DNA from: PMP191F sp047602185
GTDB taxonomy: Bacteria > Bacteroidota > Bacteroidia > Chitinophagales > Chitinophagaceae
Direction of reading: 5' to 3'
Assembly (NCBI GenBank): GCA_047602185.1
Contig: JASGHY010000001.1
Span: 1,488,001-1,552,000 of the forward strand
Length of the DNA: 64,000 nucleotides
Part shown: positions 54,072 through 63,126 of the stretch, piece after piece
How positions within the stretch are numbered: position 1 is the first letter of the stretch
How the letters are laid out: each line of letters begins with the position of its first letter
Position numbers and translations under genes: made by a program
The notes under the pieces: model-generated
Told to the model about the DNA's origin: nothing
The model's database searches: none
The model's input: the letters and a program-made list of their open reading frames with translations, nothing else

Positions 54072-54638
54072 AAGGGAGAATGCGGTTTCGGGTGTCGTGT
54101 TTGAGGTTTCGGGTTGGGAAGTGTGGTTTCACGCAAAGGCGCTAAGTTTCGCTAAGGCGCAAGGCTAGTTACAGGATACAAGATGCAGGATCGTGAATCG
54201 GCAAACGGCAATCGTGAGACGTGTGTGGAGCCTTCGGATGCCAGATACTGGATACTGGATTTGATGTTTGAAATTTGATCAATACAACTGGTCTTCCTGT
54301 ATTTGCTCATGGCTTAAAGCTCGTTGCATTTTGAACCACAAAGGCACAAAGACACGGAGAAACACAGAGCGCATTGTCTGCATTTTGCTTTTAATTATAA
54401 CCTGTATTCGCGTTCGGCATTAAGTGTTCTGCGTTGAGCCTTCGGCTTTCCCTTCGATATTCGATATTCGACATTCCGCATTCGAAATTTTCTTCCCCCG
54501 CCCTAAAGGACAGGGCAAGCATAATGAATAGAGTATCTTGTTCTAATCATGTCTGTTTACCGGCTAAAGCCGGACATGGTACTGTTTATCGATCACTGAG
54601 GCCATCTTTATTGCTCTTAACTAAACGACATTGAGTCG
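54072..54638. repeat. Phrase-repeat cluster with small palindromes
   Basis: Words such as GGTTTCGGGTGTCG, GATACTGGATACTGG and TTCGATATTCGATATTCG, plus palindromes with arms CCGGCT/AGCCGG (near 54560) and ACGAC/GTCGT (54625-54639). No gene. Confidence 0.75.
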
Positions 54639-55346
54639 TCAATCGTGAGACGTGAGTGGGTTGCCAGATGCTGGTTTCTGGATATTGGATTTGAGATTTG
54701 ATGTTTGAAATTTGATCAATACAACTGGTCTTCCTGTATTTGCTCGTGGCTCATGGCTCAAAGCTCGCCGCTTGTATTCGGGATAACTGCAAACTGTCAA
54801 CTGCCAACTTTCTTCCTGTCTTTCCTTAGAAATTTTACCACCGCACTTCTTATTTCTTATTTTCCTTGTGCCTTGAACCCTATGCCTTTCTCCAACTTCA
54901 GGCATCAGGCTTCGGTTTTCGTTTTCCTCCATCTTCTTGCATTGCCTGGGTGTGCGCAATCTGATCTTTTTCTTTTTGACGTGTTGGATAACAGGGTAGT
55001 TGACCTCTTTTCGATAACCCCAGTCGTAAAGTTGTAGCTCCAATGCCTGCACGATGTCGTCATCACATTTTCCTTCTCTCAGCAGTTGTGCAGCAATGCC
55101 TGTGAGCTTTTGGTATAGCTCAAACATTTTCCAGCTTTCCGGTAATTTCCTGTACACTACTGATGCCAGCCTGGCGCCTCTGCCGAGGCTGCGGGCATTA
55201 GCCATAGTATTGGCAAACCGCTTGCTGGTCTTTACTCTCTGACTACTAAGAGAACTTTTCTGCCGAAAGTACCACTTGTCGCCCACCCGGTAAAAGGTGA
55301 CGCAGCCAAAGGTGCGTTCAAATTTGAAGTATCCTTGTTTTGCCAT
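54639..55346 (-). CDS. Repeat-associated uncharacterised protein, paralogue 2
   Basis: A 235-residue frame homologous to the protein at 18057-18599 over its first 100 residues (KQGYFKFERTFGCVTFY; KSSLSSQRVKTSKRFANTM; ARLASVVYRKLPESWKMFEL; KLTGIAAQLLREGK). From about residue 150 the sequence is translated phrase repeat (ESWQLTVCSY, RALSHEPRANTG, QTSNLKSNIQK), so the real protein may be shorter or may have gained a repeat-encoded tail. TATGTTTG just before the ATG at 55346 fits a -7 box and would give an almost leaderless transcript. Start at 55346 rather than 55358. Function unknown. Confidence 0.75.
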   Translation of the reverse strand: MAKQGYFKFERTFGCVTFYRVGDKWYFRQKSSLSSQRVKTSKRFANTMANARSLGRGARLASVVYRKLPESWKMFELYQKLTGIAAQLLREGKCDDDIVQALELQLYDWGYRKEVNYPVIQHVKKKKIRLRTPRQCKKMEENENRSLMPEVGERHRVQGTRKIRNKKCGGKISKERQEESWQLTVCSYPEYKRRALSHEPRANTGRPVVLIKFQTSNLKSNIQKPASGNPLTSHD

Positions 55347-55554
55347 ATTTGCAAACATACTATGCGGATTAGCCGCTTTCCAAATTCTCCGCCATCTATG
55401 CCATTTTTGCCGTTTTTTCCCTTTTTGAAATAACAGATTGATTTTTAATGATTTTCCGGAAAGGGGGTTATGATAAGCCTGTTATCGTTTGTAGTATTCG
55501 TGTTTGTCAGGTCTTTAGTTGGTGTTTGTGTTAAAGGCGTATTTTGTAAAAACG

Positions 55555-56050
55555 GGGGGGGGATACAGTTTCGGGTGTCGGGTTTTATGTTTCGGGTTAG
55601 AAGCGGCAATATCGTGAATCGGCAGACGGCAATCGGCAATCGTGAAAACGTTACCAGATACCAGTTGCCGGATTACGGAAGCCTCCGGTGACTTACAGGA
55701 AGCTCCTACCGGAGCTGAATACCCTTAATAAAATTTATTCTCTATAAACAGGTAGCTCCTCCGGAGCTGGATTCAACGACATTGAGTCGTGAATCGTCAG
55801 TCGTGAGTTGTGGATGCGTGAAAAGTCAAACGTGAGACGGGCGTTACCAGTTACCAGATACCAGTTTCTGAATACAGGTTACCAGATGCAAGTTACAGGT
55901 AACTGCAAATTACCAACTGCCAACTTGTATTCACTCGCGGCTCGTAGCTCAAAGCTCGTCACTGGTATTCACGATAACTGCAAACTGCCAACTTGTTTTC
56001 TTCGGGACTTGTTTTACATATTATCCAGTCTTCAACAGTATTTTTATTAC
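55555..56050. repeat. Phrase-repeat cluster
   Basis: Contains two copies of the dispersed phrase (55901-55926 and a shorter one at 55976-55994), palindromes AGCTCC/GGAGCT, ACGAC/GTCGT (near 55775), and words GTTACCAGATACCAG. No credible gene. Confidence 0.8.
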
Positions 56051-56055
56051 CAATT

Positions 56056-56607
56056 ATGCAGTATAAAGACGCTAACATCAATTTATCTGGCCTTGCTATC
56101 GGGGTAGGGATCCTGATACTCTTCAGCAGTTATTTCATCGACAAAAACGACAGGTATTACACAGGCACCCCACTTACTGCAGCCAAGATCAAAATAACTC
56201 ACCCACCCAAATATGTGAGTGGAAGTAAAATACCAGCACGTTGGCAATTCTCGGGAGAACCGCTGTATTGCACCTTTTGGCTTTCAGAGGGCGCATTGAA
56301 GATCATATACGCCAATGATTCCGTAAAACAAATTATCGCTGATCTCAAAGCCGGAGATTTAGTAGAAGTTTATTACCGGGAAGAAGAGGATGAGAAAGAA
56401 TTAATGAACCCACTTAACAATATCCGGGCAATAGGGCTATCCTGGCAATCGAAATTGCTGATCAGTCCTTCAGCAGTAAAGGATAATGAGCATCAAAGCT
56501 ATCGTAAGGGAGTATGGCTGGGATTGTCTGTTCTACTTTTAGGAATTGCTGGGCTGCTCTACAAACGTTTTAAAAGAAAGCGTCAGCCTGAGGGATTTGA
56601 GGTTTGA
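56056..56607 (+). CDS. Small membrane protein, two spans, DUF3592-like
   Basis: A 183-residue protein with an N-terminal span (LAIGVGILILFSSYFI), a soluble beta-rich region of about 110 residues, and a C-terminal span (GVWLGLSVLLLGIAGLLY) followed by a basic tail. This order resembles DUF3592-type proteins but I cannot confirm it. The start is the ATG at 56056; earlier in-frame codons come from the repeat. The last four codons derive from the phrase GAGGTTTGAGATT. Confidence 0.7.
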   Translation: MQYKDANINLSGLAIGVGILILFSSYFIDKNDRYYTGTPLTAAKIKITHPPKYVSGSKIPARWQFSGEPLYCTFWLSEGALKIIYANDSVKQIIADLKAGDLVEVYYREEEDEKELMNPLNNIRAIGLSWQSKLLISPSAVKDNEHQSYRKGVWLGLSVLLLGIAGLLYKRFKRKRQPEGFEV

Positions 56608-56678
56608 GATTAGAACAACTGCAAATTGCCAACTGCCAACTAGTTTTCTTCCGGACTTCATTCAGGCTTTCCAGCTTT

Positions 56679-57533
56679 TTAATTCCACATTCCCCAGTAT
56701 TCATAGAAATCGTTGTCGCCTTTGAGGGTGTAGGTGCGGGATTTACCATCTTTTTGTAAGGTGAGTACAAGATCCTGGCCGGGAGGTTTATTGAGCCCGA
56801 CATATACCATACCACGCTCATTGGATCTTGCAATGACTTTGGAATCGCATATAATTTCGATATCCTTCGCCGGGGTCTGAAAACCTTTATCACCGGCAAT
56901 ATGAGCAATAAAAACTACAGGGTATTTAAATTCAGAGAGGTCAGGAGTAAGATAGGTTCCACTTTGGCCCATTTCACTTTCTATGGTACCAAAACCCAGT
57001 CTCTGCCGCTCCCTGTCTGCAATCTTTATATCCTTTACAGGATACAAAAAATTATTTCCCAAAGGATCAGCACCTGATTGCAGACCGTACACCTGGAATT
57101 TTCCCTGGCGGAATAATAAGCGATCCACAAAACGGGCATACTCAAGGTTGGAGATCTCCTTTAGCTCGTACGCTTTGTCGATCTGCCTGGCGTATTTGAT
57201 CTGTGCGGGAAGCTCGGCATGCTGAATAACATAGTAAAAGGCCGCACTAGCTTTCTGGGATATTTCTTTACTGCTCATCCAGCCATACTGGTCTAAAACC
57301 GGGAAGACCACTGACTGGTTAACAGAATCAATGTAGCGCAAAGAATCACGCAGCATTTTGTACTCAGTACTTCCGGGCTGGGCTTTGCCAAACTTTTGCC
57401 TGATATCCTGATCAAGGTCGTAGGCGTGTTCTAACTTTTCAATGATCTCTTTTTTGACAGGTGTATTCTGTGCATTCACTTTAACAGCAAATAGTAAAAA
57501 CAGAGCCGGAAGCAGGGTGGTCTTAAGGTTCAT
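56679..57533 (-). CDS. Secreted DUF6624-like protein
   Basis: A 284-residue exported protein with a signal peptide (KTTLLPALFLLFAVKVNAQ). The middle region with SVVFPVLDQYGWMSSKEISQ and FYYVIQHAELPAQIKYARQI resembles DUF6624. The remainder is beta-rich; the last 60 residues (EIICDSKVIARSNERGMVYVGL) are like a carboxypeptidase-regulatory or pilin-type sandwich. It starts 35 bases after the TolC stop and is the last gene of the efflux operon, but its role there is unknown. Confidence 0.8.
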   Translation of the reverse strand: MNLKTTLLPALFLLFAVKVNAQNTPVKKEIIEKLEHAYDLDQDIRQKFGKAQPGSTEYKMLRDSLRYIDSVNQSVVFPVLDQYGWMSSKEISQKASAAFYYVIQHAELPAQIKYARQIDKAYELKEISNLEYARFVDRLLFRQGKFQVYGLQSGADPLGNNFLYPVKDIKIADRERQRLGFGTIESEMGQSGTYLTPDLSEFKYPVVFIAHIAGDKGFQTPAKDIEIICDSKVIARSNERGMVYVGLNKPPGQDLVLTLQKDGKSRTYTLKGDNDFYEYWGMWN

Positions 57534-57568
57534 CTGATTTGTCTTTGATTAGTCTTTTGTATTCAATA

Positions 57569-58909
57569 CTACCATATCAATCTGCCCTGGTAATAATCCA
57601 GGATCTTGGTGCGGAAAAGATAGTTATAACGTGCTGTGATGAGGTTTACATTGGCGCGGTCTACGTTGTTTTTTGCCACCATATAATCAACGGTGTTAAC
57701 GGCACCTGCATTGAAACGCGCTTCAGTAGCATGGAACGATTCAGTAAATGCGGTTACCTGCTCTGCGGCTGATTTGTAAGTTTCCAGCGCGGCAGTCATG
57801 TTGAAATAGTTCTCTTCTATTGCCTGCCTTAACTGGGTCAGTGTTGTTTTATAATTAAATTCAGCAGTTTTGACACTGATCTTTGCCTGTCTTACCTGGT
57901 TGCGTTGGTAAAAATTATTGAGAATAGGAATATTGAGACCTATACCGAATGAAGTACCATAGTTATTCTTGATCTGATCAAAGTATTTGATCTTATCGCC
58001 TGTAGCATCTGTAGCAAGGCTGGAATAGTTGTCAGAAAGTCCGCCACTTAAACCCAGTGAAGGCCACAAACCGCCACGGGTTGCTTTCAACGCCTGGAAT
58101 ACGCTCTGTTTGCGTAAAGTAACGGCTTTTACCATTGCCAGCTCTTTCAGGGATGTTTCATAAATGTTGTCGACAGAAGTACCATAATCCATGGCAAACT
58201 GTTCAGCACTCATAGGCAGTACTTTCAGGTTGGCATTGTAAGGCACGTTCATTAACTGAGCAAGGGATAATTTGGAAGAATTTAGTGAGTTACGGGCACT
58301 GGTGATGCTGATGTTATCACTTGCCAGCTGTCCCTTCAGGTCGTACAGTTGGGAGGGACTTACAGCTCCTTCATTATTCATCACCGTCATACGTTCTACC
58401 TGCTTCTGCGTAACGATATATTGTTTTTGTGCCTGGGCGAGCAATTCTTCATTGTTCAATACCTGTAAATAGGCCAGCATTACGGACAGGGTAGTAACGT
58501 CTTTTGCCTGTTGCCATTCCATTTTAGTGGCATCATACTCCAGTGAATAACGCTTGAGCGCATGCAGCAGGCGAAATCCATTGAAAATGGTTACATCTGA
58601 TGACAGATTGTAATTGGCACTGGTAATACTGCTATTGGCGTAAGTATTGGTAAAAGGGTCAATGTTACGGCCCTGGCTGAAGGTATGCCCAACATATCCA
58701 TTCAGGGTGGGGATGAGGTTGGTTACCGCCTGACTACGGTTCACTTCAGCACTCTGCATCTGGAAATTGCGCTGCATTACATCACTGTTATTGGCAATGG
58801 CAGCGTCTACACATTGCTGCAGGGTATATACTGTAGAATCAGACTGACTACTGGCCTGCCTGTAAAGCAGTACACATAAAAAAGTAACAAATAACTTGCT
58901 CGCCCGCAT
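57569..58909 (-). CDS. TolC-family outer-membrane efflux protein
   Basis: A 446-residue exported protein with a signal peptide (LFVTFLCVLLYRQASSQ) and two OEP halves: LQQCVDAAIANNSDVMQRNF (about 30) and the second half from about 250. The coiled regions and QAVTNLIPTLNGYVGHTFSQG (quoted as NLIPTLNGYVGHTFSQG) are typical. It is the outer-membrane channel of the efflux system with the ATPase 35 bases upstream and the FtsX-type permease. A periplasmic adaptor (HlyD/MacA) gene is not in this window. Confidence 0.93.
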   Translation of the reverse strand: MRASKLFVTFLCVLLYRQASSQSDSTVYTLQQCVDAAIANNSDVMQRNFQMQSAEVNRSQAVTNLIPTLNGYVGHTFSQGRNIDPFTNTYANSSITSANYNLSSDVTIFNGFRLLHALKRYSLEYDATKMEWQQAKDVTTLSVMLAYLQVLNNEELLAQAQKQYIVTQKQVERMTVMNNEGAVSPSQLYDLKGQLASDNISITSARNSLNSSKLSLAQLMNVPYNANLKVLPMSAEQFAMDYGTSVDNIYETSLKELAMVKAVTLRKQSVFQALKATRGGLWPSLGLSGGLSDNYSSLATDATGDKIKYFDQIKNNYGTSFGIGLNIPILNNFYQRNQVRQAKISVKTAEFNYKTTLTQLRQAIEENYFNMTAALETYKSAAEQVTAFTESFHATEARFNAGAVNTVDYMVAKNNVDRANVNLITARYNYLFRTKILDYYQGRLIW

Positions 58910-58944
58910 AAAAGTTCCTCTTTAAAAATTGATAGTGGTATCTA

Positions 58945-59610
58945 TTATTGTTTTTCAATTCTGCCATCCAGCAGCTCAATGATCCTTGACCCGTAAGTGG
59001 CATTTTTCTCGGAGTGCGTTACCTGCACAACGGTTACACCATCCTGGTTCAGTTGTTTAAACAGTTCCATGATCTCTTCACCCTGTTTGGAATTAAGATT
59101 ACCGGTAGGTTCATCAGCCAGCAGCAATTGCGGGCGTGCGATCAATGCACGGGCAATACCTACAAGCTGTTGTTGTCCGCCGGAAAGCTGGGAAGGGAAC
59201 AGGTCTTTTTTACCAACGATCTGGAACCTGTCGAGTATATCGGCTACCATGGCTTTTCGTTCAGCCGTTTTTACATTCTGGTAGATCAACGGTGTTTCAA
59301 TATTTTCATAAACAGTAAGCTCGTCAATAAGGTGGTAAGCCTGGAATACGAAGCCAATATGCTGTTTGTATAACAGGGAACGTTGCTTTTCTTTAAGTGA
59401 GTGCACCGGTTGGTCAAGAAAGAAGTATTCGCCCTCAGAAGCATCGTCTAACATGCCCAGGATATGCAACAGGGTAGATTTACCGGAACCAGAAGGCCCC
59501 ATAATGGAAATAAATTCTCCGGCATTGATGGTGAGGTTGATGTCTTTCAGAATAAAAGTAGGTTTTCCGCCTACATTAAACCATTTCGAAATGTGCTTCA
59601 GTTCTATCAT
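58945..59610 (-). CDS. ABC transporter ATPase, MacB/LolD type
   Basis: A 221-residue ATPase with Walker A GPSGSGKST (about 38), signature LSGGQQQLVGIARAL (about 140), Walker B LLLADEPTGNLNSKQG (about 160). The LolD/MacB class partners FtsX-like permeases, which fits the permease gene upstream; the two are separated by about 300 bases of repeat. The start ATG at 59610 gives the usual length. Confidence 0.94.
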   Translation of the reverse strand: MIELKHISKWFNVGGKPTFILKDINLTINAGEFISIMGPSGSGKSTLLHILGMLDDASEGEYFFLDQPVHSLKEKQRSLLYKQHIGFVFQAYHLIDELTVYENIETPLIYQNVKTAERKAMVADILDRFQIVGKKDLFPSQLSGGQQQLVGIARALIARPQLLLADEPTGNLNSKQGEEIMELFKQLNQDGVTVVQVTHSEKNATYGSRIIELLDGRIEKQ

Positions 59611-59649
59611 GATGCTGAGTTAAAAATTAAATGTCCTAAGATATAAGTT

Positions 59650-59900
59650 CTCCCTGTTATAGTCGTTTTTCTTTGTTAGTTGTTTCAGTTGTTGAGCCTA
59701 GAAGCAAGTTGGCAGTTGGCAATTTGCAGTTATTCCTTGCATTCCCTTCGATATTCGACATTCGGAATTTAACATTCGACATTCCCTCCCTTGTCAACTT
59801 ATCACCCCTGTATTTCACCTAATACCCAATTCCCAATTTCTGTATTCCCTTGTGCCTTATTTCTTGAACCTTGTGCCTTAGCCTACAACCTATAACTGTA
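59650..59900. repeat. Phrase-repeat cluster inside the efflux operon
   Basis: Contains the inverted 25-nt phrase (59706-59731) and words TTCGATATTCGACATTCGG and ACCCAATTCCCAATTTC. It lies between the permease stop and the ATPase start, so it interrupts an otherwise tightly packed operon. Confidence 0.8.
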
Positions 59901-59912
59901 TCCTGAAACCAG

Positions 59913-62363
59913 CTATTCGCTTCTCAACGCCTTTACGGGGTTGCTAATGGCTGCCTTTATCACTTTGAAAGCCATAATACCCATTGCAATGGCCAGCATG
60001 GCGGCTCCGCAAACAGCAAAGATCCACCAGCTTACATTTGTACGATAGGCAAAGCTTTGTAACCATTTGTCCATTGCCCACCACGCCAGCGGCACAGTAA
60101 TAACAAAGGCCAGCAATACCAGTTTTACAAAATCTTTTGACAACAGGGCTACCAACTGGGTTACAGTGGCCCCTAATATTTTACGTACACCAATTTCTTT
60201 AGTGCGTTGGTTCGTTGTATAGATCACCAGTCCCAGCATACCCAGGCAACTGATGAAAATAGCCAATGCTGTGGCCCATTTCAATAAGCGGGCAATCTGC
60301 TGCTCGCTTTTATAAAAAGCAGCGATCTTTTCATCCAAAAAGCTGTAACTGAAATCTCCGCCAGGATAAACAGCTTTCCACTCCGTTTCAACACGCGATA
60401 ATGTTTTTTTCCAGCTATCCACATCATTGCCCCGGGGCTGCAGTACAATACTGAATGTTCTATGTGTTTTGCCAATACTTGTAAATACTAAGGGCTCTAT
60501 GGCTTTGTGTAATGAAGCAGAATGAAAGTCAGCTACTACACCTACAATCGGGGCTTTCCAGGTACTACGGTCTACAAATAATTTCAGTGCATCCTCCGGC
60601 TTTTTACATCCCAGGAAACGGGCATAAGCTTCATTGATGAGGTATTCACGTGAGGTATCGCTATTCTGCAAATTGCGCCCTGCTTTCAGCTTCATATTAT
60701 ACAAGCCCAGGTAAGCAGAATCGGCCTGTTTTATAGTCACCGTAGTTTCAATATCCTTGCCGTTTACATTTATCTTGAAGGTAGACATGTTGATACTGCC
60801 GGAGGCAGGAGCACCACCACCCAGGCTGATCTTACTGATGCCGGACAGTATTCGCAGCTTTTCCATCAACACGTATTGTTTGTAATCGGGCTTATCGTAG
60901 TTAACAGGTACATTGAAATTCACAATCGCTTCTTTGTTAAAGCCAAGATCTTTATTCAGTGAAAAACGGATCTGTTTACCAACCATCAGGGTGGCAATAA
61001 TGAAAAACTGGGCGATCACGAATTGGGTTACCGTTAAGGTTTTCCGTAACAAAGTTTTGCGTGTGGCAGAACCTGTAACAGTTACAGCCTGACCTTTGAG
61101 TACCTGTACAGGTTGATAGCGGGATAACACAAGGGCAGGGTAGAAGCCTGAGAAAAAACTGACACCTACCAGCAGTATTCCTGCAAACAACCACAACTGT
61201 ACGTTTTCTGTTGCACTAAAGGTGAGACCTTCCGGAATATAATCAGAGAAAATATGCAGGATCCAGGGAGTTAAGATCAATGATAAACCAGTAGCCATCA
61301 GCGTTAACAGGAATGTTTCACTGAGGAACTGGAAGATCAATTGCCTTTTGCTGCTGCCCATGGTTTTACGGATACCTATTTCTTTAGCACGCTGTATAGC
61401 CTGTGCAGTAGTAAGATTGATAAAATTGATACAGCCCAGCAACAACAGGAACGCTGCTACAGCAAGCAAACCATACAAAGTAGGTTTATGTGCCTGTCGT
61501 TGGCTGAATGCGTCATAATCGTTGTTAAAATGCAGGTCATTCAGAGGCTGCAAATAGTAATCACAGGCAAGGCCATCACCTTCTTTTGCATGCTTCTGGC
61601 GCAGTTGTGCAAATTTTTTATTGAAACCATTTACATCGGTGCCGGACTGCAGTTTTACGAAGAACTGTGAGGCCGAATTAATACTGCCCCAATGGTTGAG
61701 ATTGTTTTGCTGCACCATATCCAATGCCTCAAATGTGGCATAGGAAATAAAATCGCCAAATAAGAAATCAGTGGGCTTTTTCAGGTCTTTTACAATGCCG
61801 GTAACTGTGGCGTGTATCGTATCCTCGTATGTAATGGTGCGTCCCATTGCCTGGGTTGCATCGGTAATAGCAAAATATTGCTTAGCCCTGCTTTCTGTTA
61901 ACACTACCTGGTGCGGTGCTGCTAATGACACCTGGGCTGAACCTGCTACCCAGGTATAAGGGAAAAGGGTAAAGTAATTTTTATCTGCATAAGCAATCCC
62001 GACCTGGTTTTTAAACTCTGTCTCTTTGGGCGTACCATTGGGAATATTTACTTTCATTTCATAAGCATCCCAGAAAGCTGCTGCCGCTACAATACCCGGC
62101 AATTCTTCCGGCGCCAGCTTAGCAAGTGGGCCCGGCACACCAGAGTTCTTAAATTCCTGGTTAGGAAAATGCATTATAGAAATTACCCGGTAGGTATTTG
62201 CATCATCTTTACCAAACCGGTTAAAGCTGAATTCATACTGAACGATCAGGTAAATAACAAGGGCTGCGCTGATACCAATGGCCAGCCCAAAGATGTTGAT
62301 GAAAGAGAAGACCTTGTTTCCCTTAATTGTTCTGAATGCAACTTTAAAATAGTTCCTGAGCAT
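59913..62363 (-). CDS. FtsX/MacB-type ABC permease
   Basis: An 816-residue double-FtsX permease with an N-terminal span (SFINIFGLAIGISAALVIYL), a MacB_PCD periplasmic core, three spans with the conserved ERAKEIGIRKTMGSSKRQLI (about 330), a second core, and three further spans with RTKEIGVRKILGATVTQLVA (about 725). The last residues KVIKAAISNPVKALRSE are typical. It would extrude macrolides, peptides or lipoproteins with the ATPase and TolC. It begins 10 bases after the stop of a small membrane-protein gene. Confidence 0.95.
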   Translation of the reverse strand: MLRNYFKVAFRTIKGNKVFSFINIFGLAIGISAALVIYLIVQYEFSFNRFGKDDANTYRVISIMHFPNQEFKNSGVPGPLAKLAPEELPGIVAAAAFWDAYEMKVNIPNGTPKETEFKNQVGIAYADKNYFTLFPYTWVAGSAQVSLAAPHQVVLTESRAKQYFAITDATQAMGRTITYEDTIHATVTGIVKDLKKPTDFLFGDFISYATFEALDMVQQNNLNHWGSINSASQFFVKLQSGTDVNGFNKKFAQLRQKHAKEGDGLACDYYLQPLNDLHFNNDYDAFSQRQAHKPTLYGLLAVAAFLLLLGCINFINLTTAQAIQRAKEIGIRKTMGSSKRQLIFQFLSETFLLTLMATGLSLILTPWILHIFSDYIPEGLTFSATENVQLWLFAGILLVGVSFFSGFYPALVLSRYQPVQVLKGQAVTVTGSATRKTLLRKTLTVTQFVIAQFFIIATLMVGKQIRFSLNKDLGFNKEAIVNFNVPVNYDKPDYKQYVLMEKLRILSGISKISLGGGAPASGSINMSTFKINVNGKDIETTVTIKQADSAYLGLYNMKLKAGRNLQNSDTSREYLINEAYARFLGCKKPEDALKLFVDRSTWKAPIVGVVADFHSASLHKAIEPLVFTSIGKTHRTFSIVLQPRGNDVDSWKKTLSRVETEWKAVYPGGDFSYSFLDEKIAAFYKSEQQIARLLKWATALAIFISCLGMLGLVIYTTNQRTKEIGVRKILGATVTQLVALLSKDFVKLVLLAFVITVPLAWWAMDKWLQSFAYRTNVSWWIFAVCGAAMLAIAMGIMAFKVIKAAISNPVKALRSE

Positions 62364-62373
62364 GTTTTAATGT

Positions 62374-62694
62374 TTATTGGGACTTCAGCAAATTACCGTC
62401 TGCATTTGTCTCCTGCAGATAACTGTTGTTGCAAAAGCTAATGGTATTGATGCTTCCGGATGCCTGTGAGGCTACCAATCCGGAAGTCTTCATCAACCCA
62501 CCTTGCTGCTTCTCTCCAGTTACTGTCAACATCCTCACATCGTTTGCATTAATGCACTTGCCGCCCCCGTGGGCAAAATGCATTACAGGATAAATAATCA
62601 TGGCTATACTTACGCCTGCCACCAGCCCAAAGATGCCGTGAAGCATCAGGCTGTTGTTTTTGAAAAGATTGGCGGCTATACTTTGGCTATACAT
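62374..62694 (-). CDS. Small membrane protein heading the efflux operon
   Basis: A 106-residue protein I do not recognise. One hydrophobic span (GIFGLVAGVSIAMIIYPVM) is preceded by LFKNNSLMLH and followed by a polar tail (VRMLTVTGEKQQGGLM and the like). The start is the ATG at 62694; an earlier in-frame codon at 62742 adds 16 residues without clear merit. The stop lies 10 bases before the permease start. It might be an accessory subunit. Confidence 0.65.
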   Translation of the reverse strand: MYSQSIAANLFKNNSLMLHGIFGLVAGVSIAMIIYPVMHFAHGGGKCINANDVRMLTVTGEKQQGGLMKTSGLVASQASGSINTISFCNNSYLQETNADGNLLKSQ

Positions 62695-63126
62695 AACTGC
62701 GTACTTTATTGTTGTACGATGCTTCCATACTCTCAACCACATGCCAGAATTATAAACTCAATGATTTTCAATTAATTACATCCACCCAACATACGAAGCA
62801 GTTCGTTTCCGATACAAAAAGTGTACGGTTTTGATACAGTGGGCAATTGCGGGTTTCAGGTTTAAAGTTTAAGGTTTAAAGGGTCTGAAAGAGTAACAGT
62901 GCCTCCATAATACAGTTTTCCTAGGGCTATCTCGTTAAATCATCATTTTCTTTTGCTTGAAACTGATTTAGATTATAACTTCTCCTCCTGTGAATATACC
63001 TATTATGATTTTTTTATAATCTGTTAGCAATATGCCTAAACAAATTTGAATACGCATTGACGAAAATAGTGGTAGAAAATGGAAGTGTCTACAGATTATT
63101 GAAGCCAATAACAAGTCGACTTTTTT
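62695..63126. other. Gap before the partial right-end gene
   Basis: Contains one copy of the TTTAAAGTTTAAGG word (62852-62882, CAGGTTTAAAGTTTAAGG) near 62850 and otherwise nothing recognised. Base composition becomes strongly AT-rich from about 62930. Confidence 0.55.
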
